This document shows, piece after piece, positions 23,901 through 34,958 of a DNA stretch of 64,000 nt (positions within the stretch are counted from its first letter, which is position 1; each line of letters starts with the position of its first letter). The position numbers and the translations under genes were made by a program. The notes under the pieces are model-generated. The model made no database searches, had not been told where the DNA came from, and worked only from the letters and a program-made list of their open reading frames with translations. The DNA is from Theobroma cacao (taxonomy: Eukaryota; Streptophyta; Magnoliopsida; Malvales; Malvaceae): assembly GCF_000208745.1 (NCBI RefSeq), contig NC_030855.1, positions 19,618,616 through 19,682,615 on the forward strand. The letters run 5' to 3'.

Positions 23901-26518
23901 TGAGAAGTAGATATATTAGCAAGATTCATCTTCTATTAGTTGTTTAGTCTAGTTTTACGCAGTATACAACATCTTTTTCTTCAGTTAGATAGAGAAGAAG
24001 ATGAGATCATTTCAAATTTTCATCCTAGTTTCTTAATCTTATTGCCTTCTCTTTAATATTGGCTGATAATTCTAACTTACATTCATTGATGATATACATA
24101 ATTCTTTTCGCCTAAAAAAACATTCTCAAGCCACAGTTTCCAAAAAATGAAACTCACAGAGATTCTGTTGCATCTGAATCATGGTGGAAAATCAGGCAAT
24201 AGACGTCACAGCCTCTGATATATTTTACCATCTCTAGCTCATTTAGAGCCTAAGAAGTTCGGAAAATATTTGTTTTCCTGCTAAACTCATTTAGGCAATA
24301 GTATATTCATCTTACCTGCTAAACTCATTTAGGCAATAGTATATTCATCTTACCTGCTAAACTCTTCAATCTTTGGGCTATCAAATGTAAGTTTAGACAG
24401 AAGCGCTTTGAGATGTGGGGCCCTGTTTACAGATGCGTTGTCCCCGTCTGTCCGAGGCCCACTTGCTAATCGGGAAAATTGAACTTTTCCTTTTGATATG
24501 ACATATACAGCACAGGATTCTGGTGCAGATTTGAGCAAGCTGGTTGGCACATCTGGATTTCTAAGTTTCCTGCAAAGACAATTTCCAAAATCATGTTAGG
24601 AAAAATGCAAACCAAACCCTTGGAGTGCTTAGCGCTGCACAACAATCTTACTATGAGAAACAATTATGTGTAGGCAAAGTGTCTAGTACTACTAATTGCA
24701 GAAAAATTTCACGACTCTATACTCCACAATGAATCGGTTCTTTCTTCTAACCTGAAAAAAAGTTTGTTTTACACTGCTCTTATGTTGCAAAGTTTATACT
24801 ACTTACTGAAGTGAAGAAAGACCCTGTCTCTTCACTTGTATAAATTCAAAGAATACATATCAGTTAACCAACTTCTACAGGCTCTATGTGTATATCCTAT
24901 GACCAATAAATCATCCTTGCACTTCTAGTTGTTATAAGTCATGGTGAAGCCTCATTATTCTTCCCAAAATTATGGTTCCTAGATAGCTGGTTTCACATGA
25001 TTTTTGGAGGAAAATAATGTTACCGAAAACAAAAACCACAAATTGTTGAGGTGAAACCTTCAGGTATATATTCTTGGTACAATAACAATATGCTTTAGAT
25101 GGAGAGGGAGAGGGAGAGAGATAAAGACCTTGTTAGAACATTCCGGCTAGAAGCACCAACAACGATATTGCCGATGTTGTTGTTATTGATGTAATCAACG
25201 AGGGCACTTGGTACATCAATGTCATGGAGGACCACCTCTTTTGATTGAATCTGAAAGCTCCAGTGTTCAACCAAAATGATCATCTCCTTTTAAATGGCAA
25301 ATACAATATCTACCAAGATCTTAATTTGCATAAATTTATAGCCAGGTGTACGTAGGTATTCAATGTATTGTGCTGAGCTATAAATTTATCAATAGCCCTT
25401 CCTTCTCATATGTGATTGATAACATATGCACAGCGGGGAGTCAGAACACACCAAATTTGAGTTTCAGATATATGTAAAAATAATCAAGTACACAGGCCTG
25501 AAAAGAGGTAATTTTCAACTCTATTTTAATGGATGACTGAAGTTAAGCCATTTATGGCACAAAATGAAATCTTGCTGCTTAAACTTGTCTAGAGAGACAC
25601 ATATATGTTAGCATCTTTCTGCATAACAGGCTACATTCTGGGCATATGAGAAGAGAGTTCATATTCTTTTATGTAAGGTGGCCTTGCATTGCCCATTGAG
25701 CTTTCACCTGGGCAACTAAACCCAATGCCAATGACAAGAGAAAACTTTTTTGTTAAAGTAAATGGTCACAGCAGTCCATTTGCTGATGACTTACCCCTTT
25801 TCGAGCACAGTATCCCCGGTAAGGAAGAAAGAATTGTTGCAACTCAGCTTCAGTTGGTGGCCGACCTTCCTTAGGTACAGCTTCAAAATCCTCTGTGAAA
25901 ACCAAACGAGCCCAAGTCAAACAAAACAAGAAACGGAGGTAATTGATGAAAATGCCCATGATACTGCCTATGCTGCTATTCATTGCTATATCCGTTCTAG
26001 AGTCTAAAGAAAATGAGATGAGTTGCATTGACAGAAATTATCAGCACAAAGTCCTTAAACCTTACTTCAGCAAAATTTGTCAGAAGTGATGCTTGACCAT
26101 AATTGCAAAAGACTAAAGGGAACCTGATTCAATCTATTATTCACCAAAACTAAAGATCAGAAATGTTTTTATAAATATGTTAGAGTCAAGCGTAAGGCTA
26201 AAACCATTCTCTTTTTTTTTTTTTTTTTTACTTGAGCCATTCACAATTCCTTATTCATTTAAAATGTATATCGTTATTTTGCATGCAAGCCAATTAAACA
26301 TGATCATGAACTCATGATGAAAGAGAGAGATACCTACGCGGATGCAAGCTCTGGCTTCGAACGTGAACGAGGACGCATTGCGAGCCGGCGTTGTTGTTCA
26401 ACAGGTTATCCACCGCCCATTTTACAGCAAGTTGACTATTCCTGTCCCTGTCAATGGCAACGGCTGTGATAGAAGGGATCTCTTCCATTGTCAAAGTTGC
26501 TGATCCTGAGAATGCCAT
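20954..26518 (-). CDS. USP-domain receptor-like cytoplasmic kinase without U-box
   Basis: Exons in transcription order: 26518-26338, 25892-25795, 25250-25129, 24569-24354, 23754-23478, 22703-22602, 22509-22081, 21751-20954; 2223 nt in frame, 740 aa. Order of domains: a universal-stress-protein (UspA-like nucleotide-binding) domain over about residues 14-165 (AVAIDRDRNSQLAVKWAVDN, GNIVVGASSRN); a Ser-rich linker (about 190-298); a coiled coil rich in Ala, Glu and Lys (about 300-410); a kinase domain (about 430-700) with GEGGYG (439-444), VAIK (K459), HRDLKPAN (D554) and DVG in place of DFG (D572), a usual variant in this family. The related PUB proteins carry a C-terminal U-box. Here the frame stops soon after the kinase (RSQESQVSYCMKTN), so ubiquitin-ligase activity is not expected. 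A further exon after a GTTAGT at the end cannot be fully excluded. Confidence 0.88.
24277..24352. repeat. 38-bp tandem duplication carrying a splice donor
   Basis: Two adjacent copies of a 38-base unit (from 24277 and from 24315) begin with the same bases as the exon end at 24354. On the minus strand each copy presents GAGTTTAGCAG followed by G, and two of the three successive GAGTTTAGCAG sites are followed by GTAAGATG. The intron therefore has two equivalent donors 38 bases apart. Confidence 0.9.
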
Positions 26519-28175
26519 GCCAAAAACTTCTGACCCTTGTCCTTTATATGTCCTCCTTAATCAATGTGGCTTAGATGGTACCAGGGCGAGGGGTAGGTTT
26601 TGTTCTAGGTTTTATGTTATTGTCTTCAATATCTATTGCAATACTACCCCTTCCTGTTACTATCACCACCACCACCACCACCACACCCAGCCGGATCAGG
26701 CCTGCGTTGGGGCTATTCGCAAATGGAGGAAAAAGGAATGGAACAAGACAAAATATATCCTCCTTTGATCTTGTTTGTTAACATTTTACTAATTTTAGCT
26801 AGGGATGCTACCATGATTACAGGAAAAAAAACAATATTTTGCCAACTAAGATAAATACATATATATTTCCTCCTCTCTTCCTTTTCCTTTGTAGCTACTA
26901 AGGATTGGACTGTTGGGAATTGGTTCTGGGAGTTTTTGAACCAGAAAATTGGGTAAATGAATCATTCTTTGGTTTTTTCCATTAGTTTTGAAACAAATTG
27001 AATCATGAAATAATCTTTCTTCATCTATTCTAACTTCTCAGGCATAGATTTATTTATTTTTCTTCTGTTTGGTTGTTGACAAACTTGTCATTTTCCTTTT
27101 TCAGTAAAAACCAAGACACAATATTGATCATAATGCTTGTTTCTTACAGGAATATTGGTACTTAACCACCCACTACAGGTCACAAAGGTTTGTCCCCTAA
27201 AACAGTTTGAAGTCTGGACATTGGAACGCTGGACCCAAGAGAGCCCAAACCCTTGCTTACACATGTACGTCTGGCTCAAGCCAGTCTGGTTTCCATCAAA
27301 GTGGCTTCAGGCTTGAGCCAGATGTATTTGGGCTCCCTTGGGTCCTGCTTGCCAATGTCCAAACTTTAAACTGCTGTAATAGTAAATGGAGAAGATTCCA
27401 AACGCAAAAGGGTTACTCTTTGGAGATTTTATTTTGCAATTTATTAAAAGGATTACTGAATTGTAGGGACCATATAATGCCACGTGCATTGTTTCATGAT
27501 ATATTTTGTTGCAATCACATTATTGACTTATTTCCTACTTATTCATACTCACCCCATGCCCCATACCAATATCTCCTCCCAAATTTTCCTTTGAAATCTT
27601 AACATATCATTTTTTTAGCTAAAAAATGAAAAATAATAATAATTGCAATTCCATTCAATTTTTGGGGCTTATGAGAATTAATAAAACTAGACAAGTAATA
27701 CTAAAAGATATTTAAAGTCTCTTTATGTATATACATATGTATGTTTCATCTCATTTTTTATTTATTTTTTTAATAACTAAAAGTAAAATTATTACTTTTT
27801 CTACATTTTGCAATTATTTTTCATTTTTTTATTTTTTGACATTAAAAGTTATGGAACATCAACTTTACAAAAGAAATTTAAATTTTAATATTAGATAATT
27901 AAAGTCAAACTTTTTTAACTCGGTGAAAATAATCAAAGGAACAAACAATTTGAAATGGGGGAAGACTAGAAAATTTTGTAGCCTAATAAATAGTTAAAAA
28001 ATATCTAGTAAGTTGTAATTAATTTTTTGTGGATTAGATAAGATTATGTGAAAAAGAAAATCAAAAAGAAATAGAAGGAGTAGTTGCGCATTATGTTTAT
28101 CCACTTTTAATCCAATGATAGATGCATTTGACTTAACATTATTGAATATGGTGAAAAAAAGTAAACGCTTATATA
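26519..28175. other. Intergenic DNA with (CAC)n and a foldback
   Basis: Contains promoter and leader of the kinase gene on the minus strand, a short (CAC)n microsatellite near 26661-26685, the foldback at 27201-27375, and AT-rich sequence from 27600. No gene recognised. Confidence 0.5.
27201..27375. repeat. Long foldback (inverted repeat), about 175 bp
   Basis: The left arm (27201-27249: 'acagtttgaagtctggac', 'ggacccaagagagcccaaa') is the reverse complement, with few mismatches, of the right arm (27327-27375). A second inner pair, tctggctcaagcc (about 27270-27282) and ggcttgagccaga (about 27310-27322), extends the stem. The predicted structure is a nearly complete hairpin with a short apical loop. 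MITE or small-RNA precursor. Confidence 0.75.
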
Positions 28176-28807
28176 TAGGAGTGAGCAAAGTCAGTTGTGG
28201 GTCGGTTTCGATCGATTTTTCGTAAAATCTATCAAAAATATCCACCAAACTAACCGACCGAACTGCAACCTCCCCAAAATCAATTTTGGTCGATTTTTGG
28301 GATAGGCGGGTCGATCGATTTCGATGCAATTTTAGGAGACTGTGGGCTTAGTTTTATTTGAGTGAGAAGCACCGGTAATAGGGCACCAATATGGTTGTAT
28401 GAGACGACTGTTGGCTTAGGGTTCAGTTGGAGAGACAGGAGGCGACAAGGCAAAGGAGAAAATAAGGGGGGTCGAGTCATCAGGGGAAAGGAAGAAAATA
28501 TGAGAGTTAGGCTCTGGCAGTCTACAAAAGTGAAAAGTAAGTTTTGGATTTTTTTAGGGTGAATTTACTCTTTTACCCTTATGGGGGGCATGAGGGTATT
28601 TTTATACTTCCACTATTCATGAAAACCAAGGCAGTCACCGACCAGTTATTCGATCGATTCGGGAAAGAAGGAGTCCCCCTCGAGGGCCGAGCCAATCAAC
28701 CGATGAGGCCGATCGACATGATCGACGATTGCTATTACAACCGTCGATTACAAAAACTGATGGTGGCGGTCGGTTGCTCAGTTGCAACCGACCGCTGCAC
28801 ACTCCTA
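28176..28807. mobile_element. hAT-type MITE, copy 1
   Basis: Ends are taggagtgagca and tgcacactccta (inverted). Flanks are cttatata (28168-28175) and gttatata (28808-28815), an 8-bp target duplication with one difference. The interior repeats 'ggtcggttt', 'gatcgatt' motifs and carries no transposase. The 8-bp duplication and TAGG...CCTA ends fit a nonautonomous hAT element. It shares ends and internal motifs with the copy at 34959-35771. Confidence 0.75.
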
Positions 28808-28815
28808 GTTATATA

Positions 28816-29600
28816 TTCCATAACACATAAACATGGACTATTGCAAACATCCCATCTACTTGGAGAAATGGACACTACTTATTAAAAAGAAAAACAATAT
28901 TACAACAAATAATTTAAACATTTAATTTTAACAACCTAAATATATATAATATTGATAAAGATTTATTATTAAAAGTTTAATAACAATATTTATCATTTTA
29001 TATCGCATTACAAGATGTTAATATGATATATTGATATATTATAAAAAATAATGATATAATATGTTAATAATCATATAATATTTTTCGCTCTCCATGTTTA
29101 CACTATATTAATGACATATGAATATAAAATAATAAATAATAATTTAATTAATAATAATTAATTAATAATTATAAAAAAATTTAATTTAAAATTAAAATAT
29201 AAGATATGATTGAATGTAATTAAAAAACAAATATTTATTTAAATTATTTTAAGTAATTTATTTTTTTTAAAAAAATTATGTCAAAAACAAAATACTTTAA
29301 ATAAGTGTTAGAGGGTTGAAAGTTTGACCTTAAAACAACGGGAGAGATCGATATAATGTATGAAATGAGCACATAGTTATTTTATATTAAAATACAATGA
29401 AATATATCTTAAATAAATAAATATGTGCGAACCTTTAAATTCATTTATAAGATTAAAAATATTTATAACCAGATAAAAGGAATTTTTTTTTACCGAAACG
29501 GAAAAAAAAAAAAAGAAAAAGGAGTGCACATTTTACCTTTACGAAAGTAAGATCTAAGGCAACAAATTTAACCAGTTGGATCACATGGGTACAAAGACAT
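28816..29600. other. AT-rich intergenic DNA
   Basis: Very AT-rich, with many aataata and ttaattaa runs. I see no gene or recognisable repeat. Confidence 0.5.
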
Positions 29601-29632
29601 TATTGGTGTGGGTATGACTTTTCAGAGCAGGG

Positions 29633-29642
29633 GACACGTGTC
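29633..29642. promoter_or_regulatory. ABRE / G-box palindrome upstream of the PP2C gene
   Basis: GACACGTGTC is a perfect 10-base palindrome holding the CACGTG G-box and the ACGTGTC ABRE core on both strands. It lies about 180 bases before the pyrimidine-rich leader of the PP2C gene. ABREs are bound by AREB/ABF bZIP factors, and clade A PP2C genes are known ABA-induced feedback genes, so the site fits its neighbour. Confidence 0.7.
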
Positions 29643-29755
29643 TCTCCTCAAAGTTTGCCTCATGCAAAATCCATGAGTAGTTGTCTTCATGTAAGCACTG
29701 TCCTAAGCATTTTCCGTCTTAAAAGCATTCAATGATGAAAGATAATTACATGTAT

Positions 29756-29762
29756 ACGTGTC
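29756..29762 (+). promoter_or_regulatory. Second ABRE core upstream of the PP2C gene
   Basis: ACGTGTC, about 115 bases downstream of the palindromic G-box. Functional ABA response usually needs an ABRE pair or an ABRE plus coupling element, so the spacing is favourable. Confidence 0.55.
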
Positions 29763-29810
29763 CCTTGAAGGAGTGCACGGTAAAAAAAAAGCAATTTCCC
29801 GCACACATAT

Positions 29811-29870
29811 TCTCTCTTTTTCTTTTCTTTTCTTTTCTTTTCCTTGTCTATCTCTCTCTCTCTCTCTCTA
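29811..29870 (+). promoter_or_regulatory. Pyrimidine-rich tract, probable start of the PP2C leader
   Basis: Successive cttttct and (CT)n units, typical of plant transcription starts and 5' leaders. A good splice donor, ctg|gtaagc, follows at 29999/30000, suggesting a leader intron ahead of the coding exon. The acceptor is not clear. Confidence 0.5.
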
Positions 29871-30721
29871 ACTCTCACCTAAGCCTCACAAGCCCAGAAA
29901 CATTGAAAAATCTAGGGAAAAAAAATTAAAGGAGGCTTCTTCCTTTCACCATTTTTTTCTTAGTTCTTTGAGGCCCCAAAGTCTCTTCATTTACTACTGG
30001 TAAGCATCCTTTTAATCATTTCTTGAATTATTTTTGATATCTTTCCATTGATTTTAGGGGCTCAAGATCAACTTTTTAGCATATTTCCAGGTGGTTTTAA
30101 TAGTTTCTTTATAGAGATATGTAATTCTAGTAGCTTGTTATTGTTGCTGTGGTTATCTGGGGTTGGTGTGTTTGTTGGATGGAAGGAGAACGAAAGTGAA
30201 AGAGACCCTTGTTTAAGAAAAGGCTGAGATTGGTTGCCTTAGATCCAGGAAACTCAATTTGTGTGTGGCAAAAAGTTTACCTTTTTAGGGTTTCCCTGTG
30301 ATTATCTGGGTTTGTTTGTGCTTTATCCTAGGTTCTTTCTCATGACACCTTTTGCTTTCTCTTCTTTGAGTTTATTATAGATAAAGCCTTGAATTTGGTG
30401 TTTCCATACGTGCTTTTTATGTGTTAAAAGGGTAGGTGGTGTGGATAAGATTTAATTGCCTTGATTGGTTCTTTCTCAAAAGGTGAAGAATTTGATAAGA
30501 TGTGGACTATTTGAGGAACTCAGTTTATTTGTGACCTGACTTGAATTTCATTAATTACAAGGGTTGATCCGTTGTGCTCCTTTACCAGATCTGATTATCC
30601 TATGTTCATTCTGCTTGCGTTTAACTCGTGCCCCTCTTAAAGTTTTAATCTTGGTGGTTTACTATTTGTTTGCTCTATATATTTGTATGAAAAGATTTGT
30701 GGGTCATTGAGATTCATTGCA

Positions 30722-30787
30722 ATGGAGAAGGTGTGGATAGAACCTGCTGGCTTGATCGCAAGTTTGTTGCTGGAAGGAGATAATTAA
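30722..30787 (+). other. Upstream ORF 1 in the PP2C leader (21 codons)
   Basis: ATG at 30722, stop TAA at 30785-30787, wholly upstream of the PP2C start. It matters only if this part of the leader stays in the mRNA. It is followed after one base by uORF 2. Confidence 0.45.
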
Positions 30788-30788
30788 G

Positions 30789-30863
30789 ATGAATATTGGT
30801 AAATTGTGTCAATATTTTAGAGATTTGAGTGGTAACTGTTTGCGGCATAGAGTGGGGAATTGA
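30789..30863 (+). other. Upstream ORF 2, overlapping the PP2C start (24 codons)
   Basis: ATG at 30789 reads MNIGKLCQYFRDLSGN and stops at TGA 30861-30863, whose last A is the first base of the main ATG (TGATG). Such an overlap is a usual sign of translational coupling or repression by reinitiation. The main start context is poor (T at -3, G at +4). Confidence 0.45.
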
Positions 30864-33240
30864 TGGAAGAGATGTCTCCAGCAGTTGCAGTAACACTTAG
30901 TTTAGCTAATTCTATGTGTGAGAACTCTGGAATTGCAACCCATGTGGAAATAACTCGGATCAAGCTCGTAACTGATGCAGCAAACTTGTTGTCTGATCCT
31001 GCAAAGGTCATGTCTCAGGAATCTGTTTCTAGTAGCAATGGAGATTCTGGAGTCGGTAAGAATGAAGGTAACCTGGCGACAATGTCAGCATCAGAAGAGG
31101 GTGGTGGGGAAGGAGCTAATTTCTTGAAGATATTACCAGAGAATGGAAATCGATCAATTGGTGCTAGTGAATCCATGACTCAGGAAAGTGAGGAAGATGA
31201 AATTTTGTCAGTGGACGCTAATGGAATTATCAATGAGGGGTTGCTGGTTTTAAATGCAGGGTCTGATATAAGCTTGCCAAATGCAGAAATTGAAAGTGGT
31301 CGAATTCTTGCCAAGGCTATTATTTTGGGAGAGTCAAGCATTGAGCAGGTGCCTACAGCTGAAGTTCTTCTCACCACGGTGAATCCAGATACAAAGACTT
31401 CTAATGAGTTTGATTTAAAGGCCTCTGAATTGGTCATTCAGCTACCTAGTGAAAAGAATCTCAATAGAGGTAGCCGGAGTGTTTTTGAGTTGGATTGTAT
31501 ACCTCTTTGGGGTTCTGTGTCTATTGTTGGGAAAAGAACAGAAATGGAGGATGCTGTTGCAGCTGTGCCTCGGTTTATAAAGATTCCTATCAAAATGCTT
31601 ATTGGTGATCGTGTAATTGATGGAATCAGTCAAAGTCTGACAGACCTTACTGGACATTTTTTTGGTGTTTATGATGGCCATGGTGGCTCCCAGGTACAAC
31701 ATTCTTCATAAAAACCTTTACATTTTAACTCCACTTTATGAAATTTTGAAGATTCCTGAATTTAATGGCAGGCTGTTGAGTATCTTTTACATGACTGTAT
31801 CTTGTATCGTTTTTAGTGCAACAATTGCGGACACTTCCTGATACCATTAACTTTTAGTTACTTGAGTAATACTCCGCAACTTTGAGCAAATTTGGACTGC
31901 ATAGTGTGACATTTTTGTTTTTGTGAAACTGGCCTTGCTACTATAAGTGATTCTGTTCTTTTCCTTGCTTGTTCATCACATATTTTGATCATTGTAAATT
32001 GTTTTAATGGTGAATGGTTCCAAAGAGGTTAATACTTTAGCATGGCTTATCGGGATCTGATGCAGGTGGCAAACTATTGTCGTGACCGTATTCATGTGGC
32101 TTTAGCTGAAGAGATTGGAAGCATTAAAGACAATTTATGTGATGGCACTAGTATGGAGAGTAGACAGGTGCGGTGGGAGAAGACCTTTACTAGTTGCTTT
32201 TTAAAGGTTGATGATGAAATTGGAGGAAATGTTAACAGAGGCATGATTGGAGGTGATGAAGATGCATCTGATGCCAGTTTTGAGCCTGTTGCCCCTGAAA
32301 CTGTTGGGTCAACAGCTGTGGTGGCCTTGGTTTGTTCATCACATATTGTTGTTGCAAACTGTGGTGATTCAAGAGCTGTCTTATGCCGTGGCAAAGAAGC
32401 CATGGCATTATCAATTGATCACAAAGTAAGGCATTTTGAAGTCCTCAATGTTTCAGTAACTAAAAAGGAAGCTATCTGTCTGTGGAAACCAACATGTTTG
32501 CTTTGTTGTTTTGCAGCCAAACAGAGATGATGAGTATGCAAGGATTGAGGCATCCGGAGGCAAGGTTATTCAGTGGAAAGGACACCGTGTATTTGGCGTT
32601 CTTGCAATGTCAAGGTCCATTGGTATGTTTATTTCCACTTGAAATGAAAATTATAAAAGTTCGGTAAATTTTGTTCAGACAACTTGAAACCTTAAATTGT
32701 CATGTGGAAGTCTAAACACTGGAGATCTACGACTAGAGTCCCAACCATGTACTTTTAAATGCATAATATAGTGAATGAAGTCTAGCATTTCCTTTCAAGA
32801 TGCCAAGCTTGATATTTTCTGATTATGTTTGACAAATAATTTAGTGATGGAAGTGGAGGTGAAACTAGACTTTCACTAGCCTTTTTTCTTCATGTCATCT
32901 CACAGGTGATAGATATTTGAAACCATGGATTATCCCAGAACCAGAAGTTATGTTTATTCCTCGAGCTAGAGAAGATGAATGTCTGATTTTGGCCAGTGAT
33001 GGGTTGTGGGATGTCATATCAAATGAGGAAGCTTGTGAGGTGGCTCGACGGCGAATTCTGCTTTGGCACAAAAAGAATGGGGTTCCATCTCTCGTGGAAA
33101 GAGGCAAAGGAATTGATCCTGCCGCGCAAGCAGCAGCTGAATACCTTTCAATGCTCGCCGTCCAAAAAGGGAGCAGTGACAACATCTCTGTAATTGTTGT
33201 GGACTTGAAAGCTCAAAGGAAGTTCAAGAGCAAACCGTAA
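30863..33240 (+). CDS. Clade A protein phosphatase 2C, HAB1-like (ABA signalling)
   Basis: Four exons: 30863-31693, 32066-32425, 32517-32622, 32906-33240; 1632 nt in frame, 543 aa (Arabidopsis HAB1 has 511). Clade A PP2Cs dephosphorylate SnRK2 kinases and are blocked by ABA-bound PYR/PYL receptors. The N-terminal ~210 residues are variable, starting [10 protein letters not shown]. The catalytic domain has KRTEMEDAV (E229, D230), VYDGHGGSQ (D271, G272), [22 protein letters not shown] and [12 protein letters not shown], which supply the metal ligands. W417 in GGKVIQW matches the ABA-lock tryptophan (HAB1 W385). The gene looks intact. ABREs and uORFs upstream suggest ABA and translational control. 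Confidence 0.93.
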
Positions 33241-33448
33241 TCAAGGCTCACCCCATCATCTAAAATCAAAGTCTATATACCTAACATATTAGAGAGAGTA
33301 CATCTAATGAATACCTAGCTCCGGTCCATTACTTTTTCTTATGGGCTTAATGTGTGTACAAGAATAGAAATTAGTATGTACTATAGCAAATGTATTTGAA
33401 TGCCATATTGCCTATGTTTTTGGTATAGATGGTGCCAATCTTTTATGC

Positions 33449-33497
<49 letters not shown>

Positions 33498-34950
33498 GTA
33501 TGTAAATTCAAGCTATAGCCGGTATAGATGGGAAGAGGACTAGCAACCGGTACCCTCCCATCTCTTCTTGTTTGTAGATTTGAACAATTTCAGCACTGGT
33601 TTTGACCGTGTTTGTGTCCTGGAATCCTGCTACAGGGTAACATTGTGCTAAGGACTAAGGAGGTACTTTGGGTTTTCCAAGGAACCACGGGCTTTTGTTT
33701 GTATCTAATGAAGACATAGTCTTTCATTTACTTATAGCAAAGTATTTTTAATCAAGGGAAAGATGTAATAACCCTATGGAACAGTAAAAGAAAAATGTGT
33801 AGACTTTAACAATAAAGGGCTACGAATGAATAGCAGATAACAGATCCAAAAAGGCTAGCTTCTTAATGCAAATAACCACCCCAAAATGGATCTATTATAG
33901 GAAAATCTGGTCGAAGAATAAGTACGGACGAGGTCAAGAAAAGACAATGAATGGAGACTCTTGATTGAGTTGCTTATCTTAATAAGTACCAGTAATAAGT
34001 TGGCTTACTTTATACTTGCTAGCCCTCAACTCTTTGATTTTTCTTAATCCATAATAGTATCTTTTGGTAGTTTAATTCACTTTTTGGTGCTAAAAGTCTT
34101 TGTTGTTTTAAGAGGCTACTCTTAACTTTTAAGTCACCTTCACCCCTGTCATCCCTTCCAGTTGAAAAACCCTTTATTTAATGGCTGATAACTCCTCCTA
34201 ACTTGTCAATGAAGAAGGTGTTAAATTCTCGTTTACCTTCACGTTATTAGTTGGGACTAGGAATCTTTTCTGGCAAAAAATAAAAACATCTAATGCCAAA
34301 CATATCAACTGCTTTAGTACAAAACTAGAGCTACATAGCATTTATGGTAACAGATGAAAAGACTAGGATTAATTGCATAGCAAAACAGCACTTTTTCTTG
34401 TTCTCATTTCCCCATTTTTCTCTTTTGACTTGCAAAACCACAGGAACCCATGGCCACACACTCCATTTTTCTTAATAGGTTGAGCAACCAGTCCTGAGTC
34501 TATACGAATATGATTGGCAATCAACGGTCTAAATGTTTTTGAACCCATATTCTTAAGGTTGGCCTGAGGTCCTAATTAAACGATGACATCCTGTCTTTGA
34601 TTATGAAATTCAACCATTGAAGGATATTATTCTTTTATCTTCTCTTTGTATTAATAAATATGAATAAGAAAAAATGTCACCTTGTATTAATTCTTTTTAT
34701 TTCATCAAAATTCAAGTCTTTTTCTATGTGACCCCAAGTATAATTAACGTATGATACAAATTTTTTTGAGGGATTTCGGAATTGTTTGGAAAAACCCAGA
34801 TGAGAAGCAAGACTGCTTTCGGATTTGAATCCATCGCCTACCTGCAAAAAATTTGTGGGTCATAAGCTTTGTATTTCTCTTTATGAATATAAGGATTATG
34901 TCATTTGAGGATATGGCTGGGTGTATATATCGTTGTTATTCTTAGCTGCC
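33241..34950. other. PP2C 3' flank and intergenic DNA
   Basis: Holds the PP2C 3' UTR and a (TA)n microsatellite of about 20 units at 33455-33491. The rest shows no coding similarity I can recognise. Confidence 0.5.
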
Positions 34951-34958
34951 ATGTTAAG

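Noticed and set aside
28362..28885. ORFs of 66 and 113 aa
   Set aside because: They lie within the hAT-type MITE and its flank and show no transposase motif.
31180..31702. Minus-strand ORFs over PP2C exon 1
   Set aside because: Antisense shadows of a well-supported coding exon.
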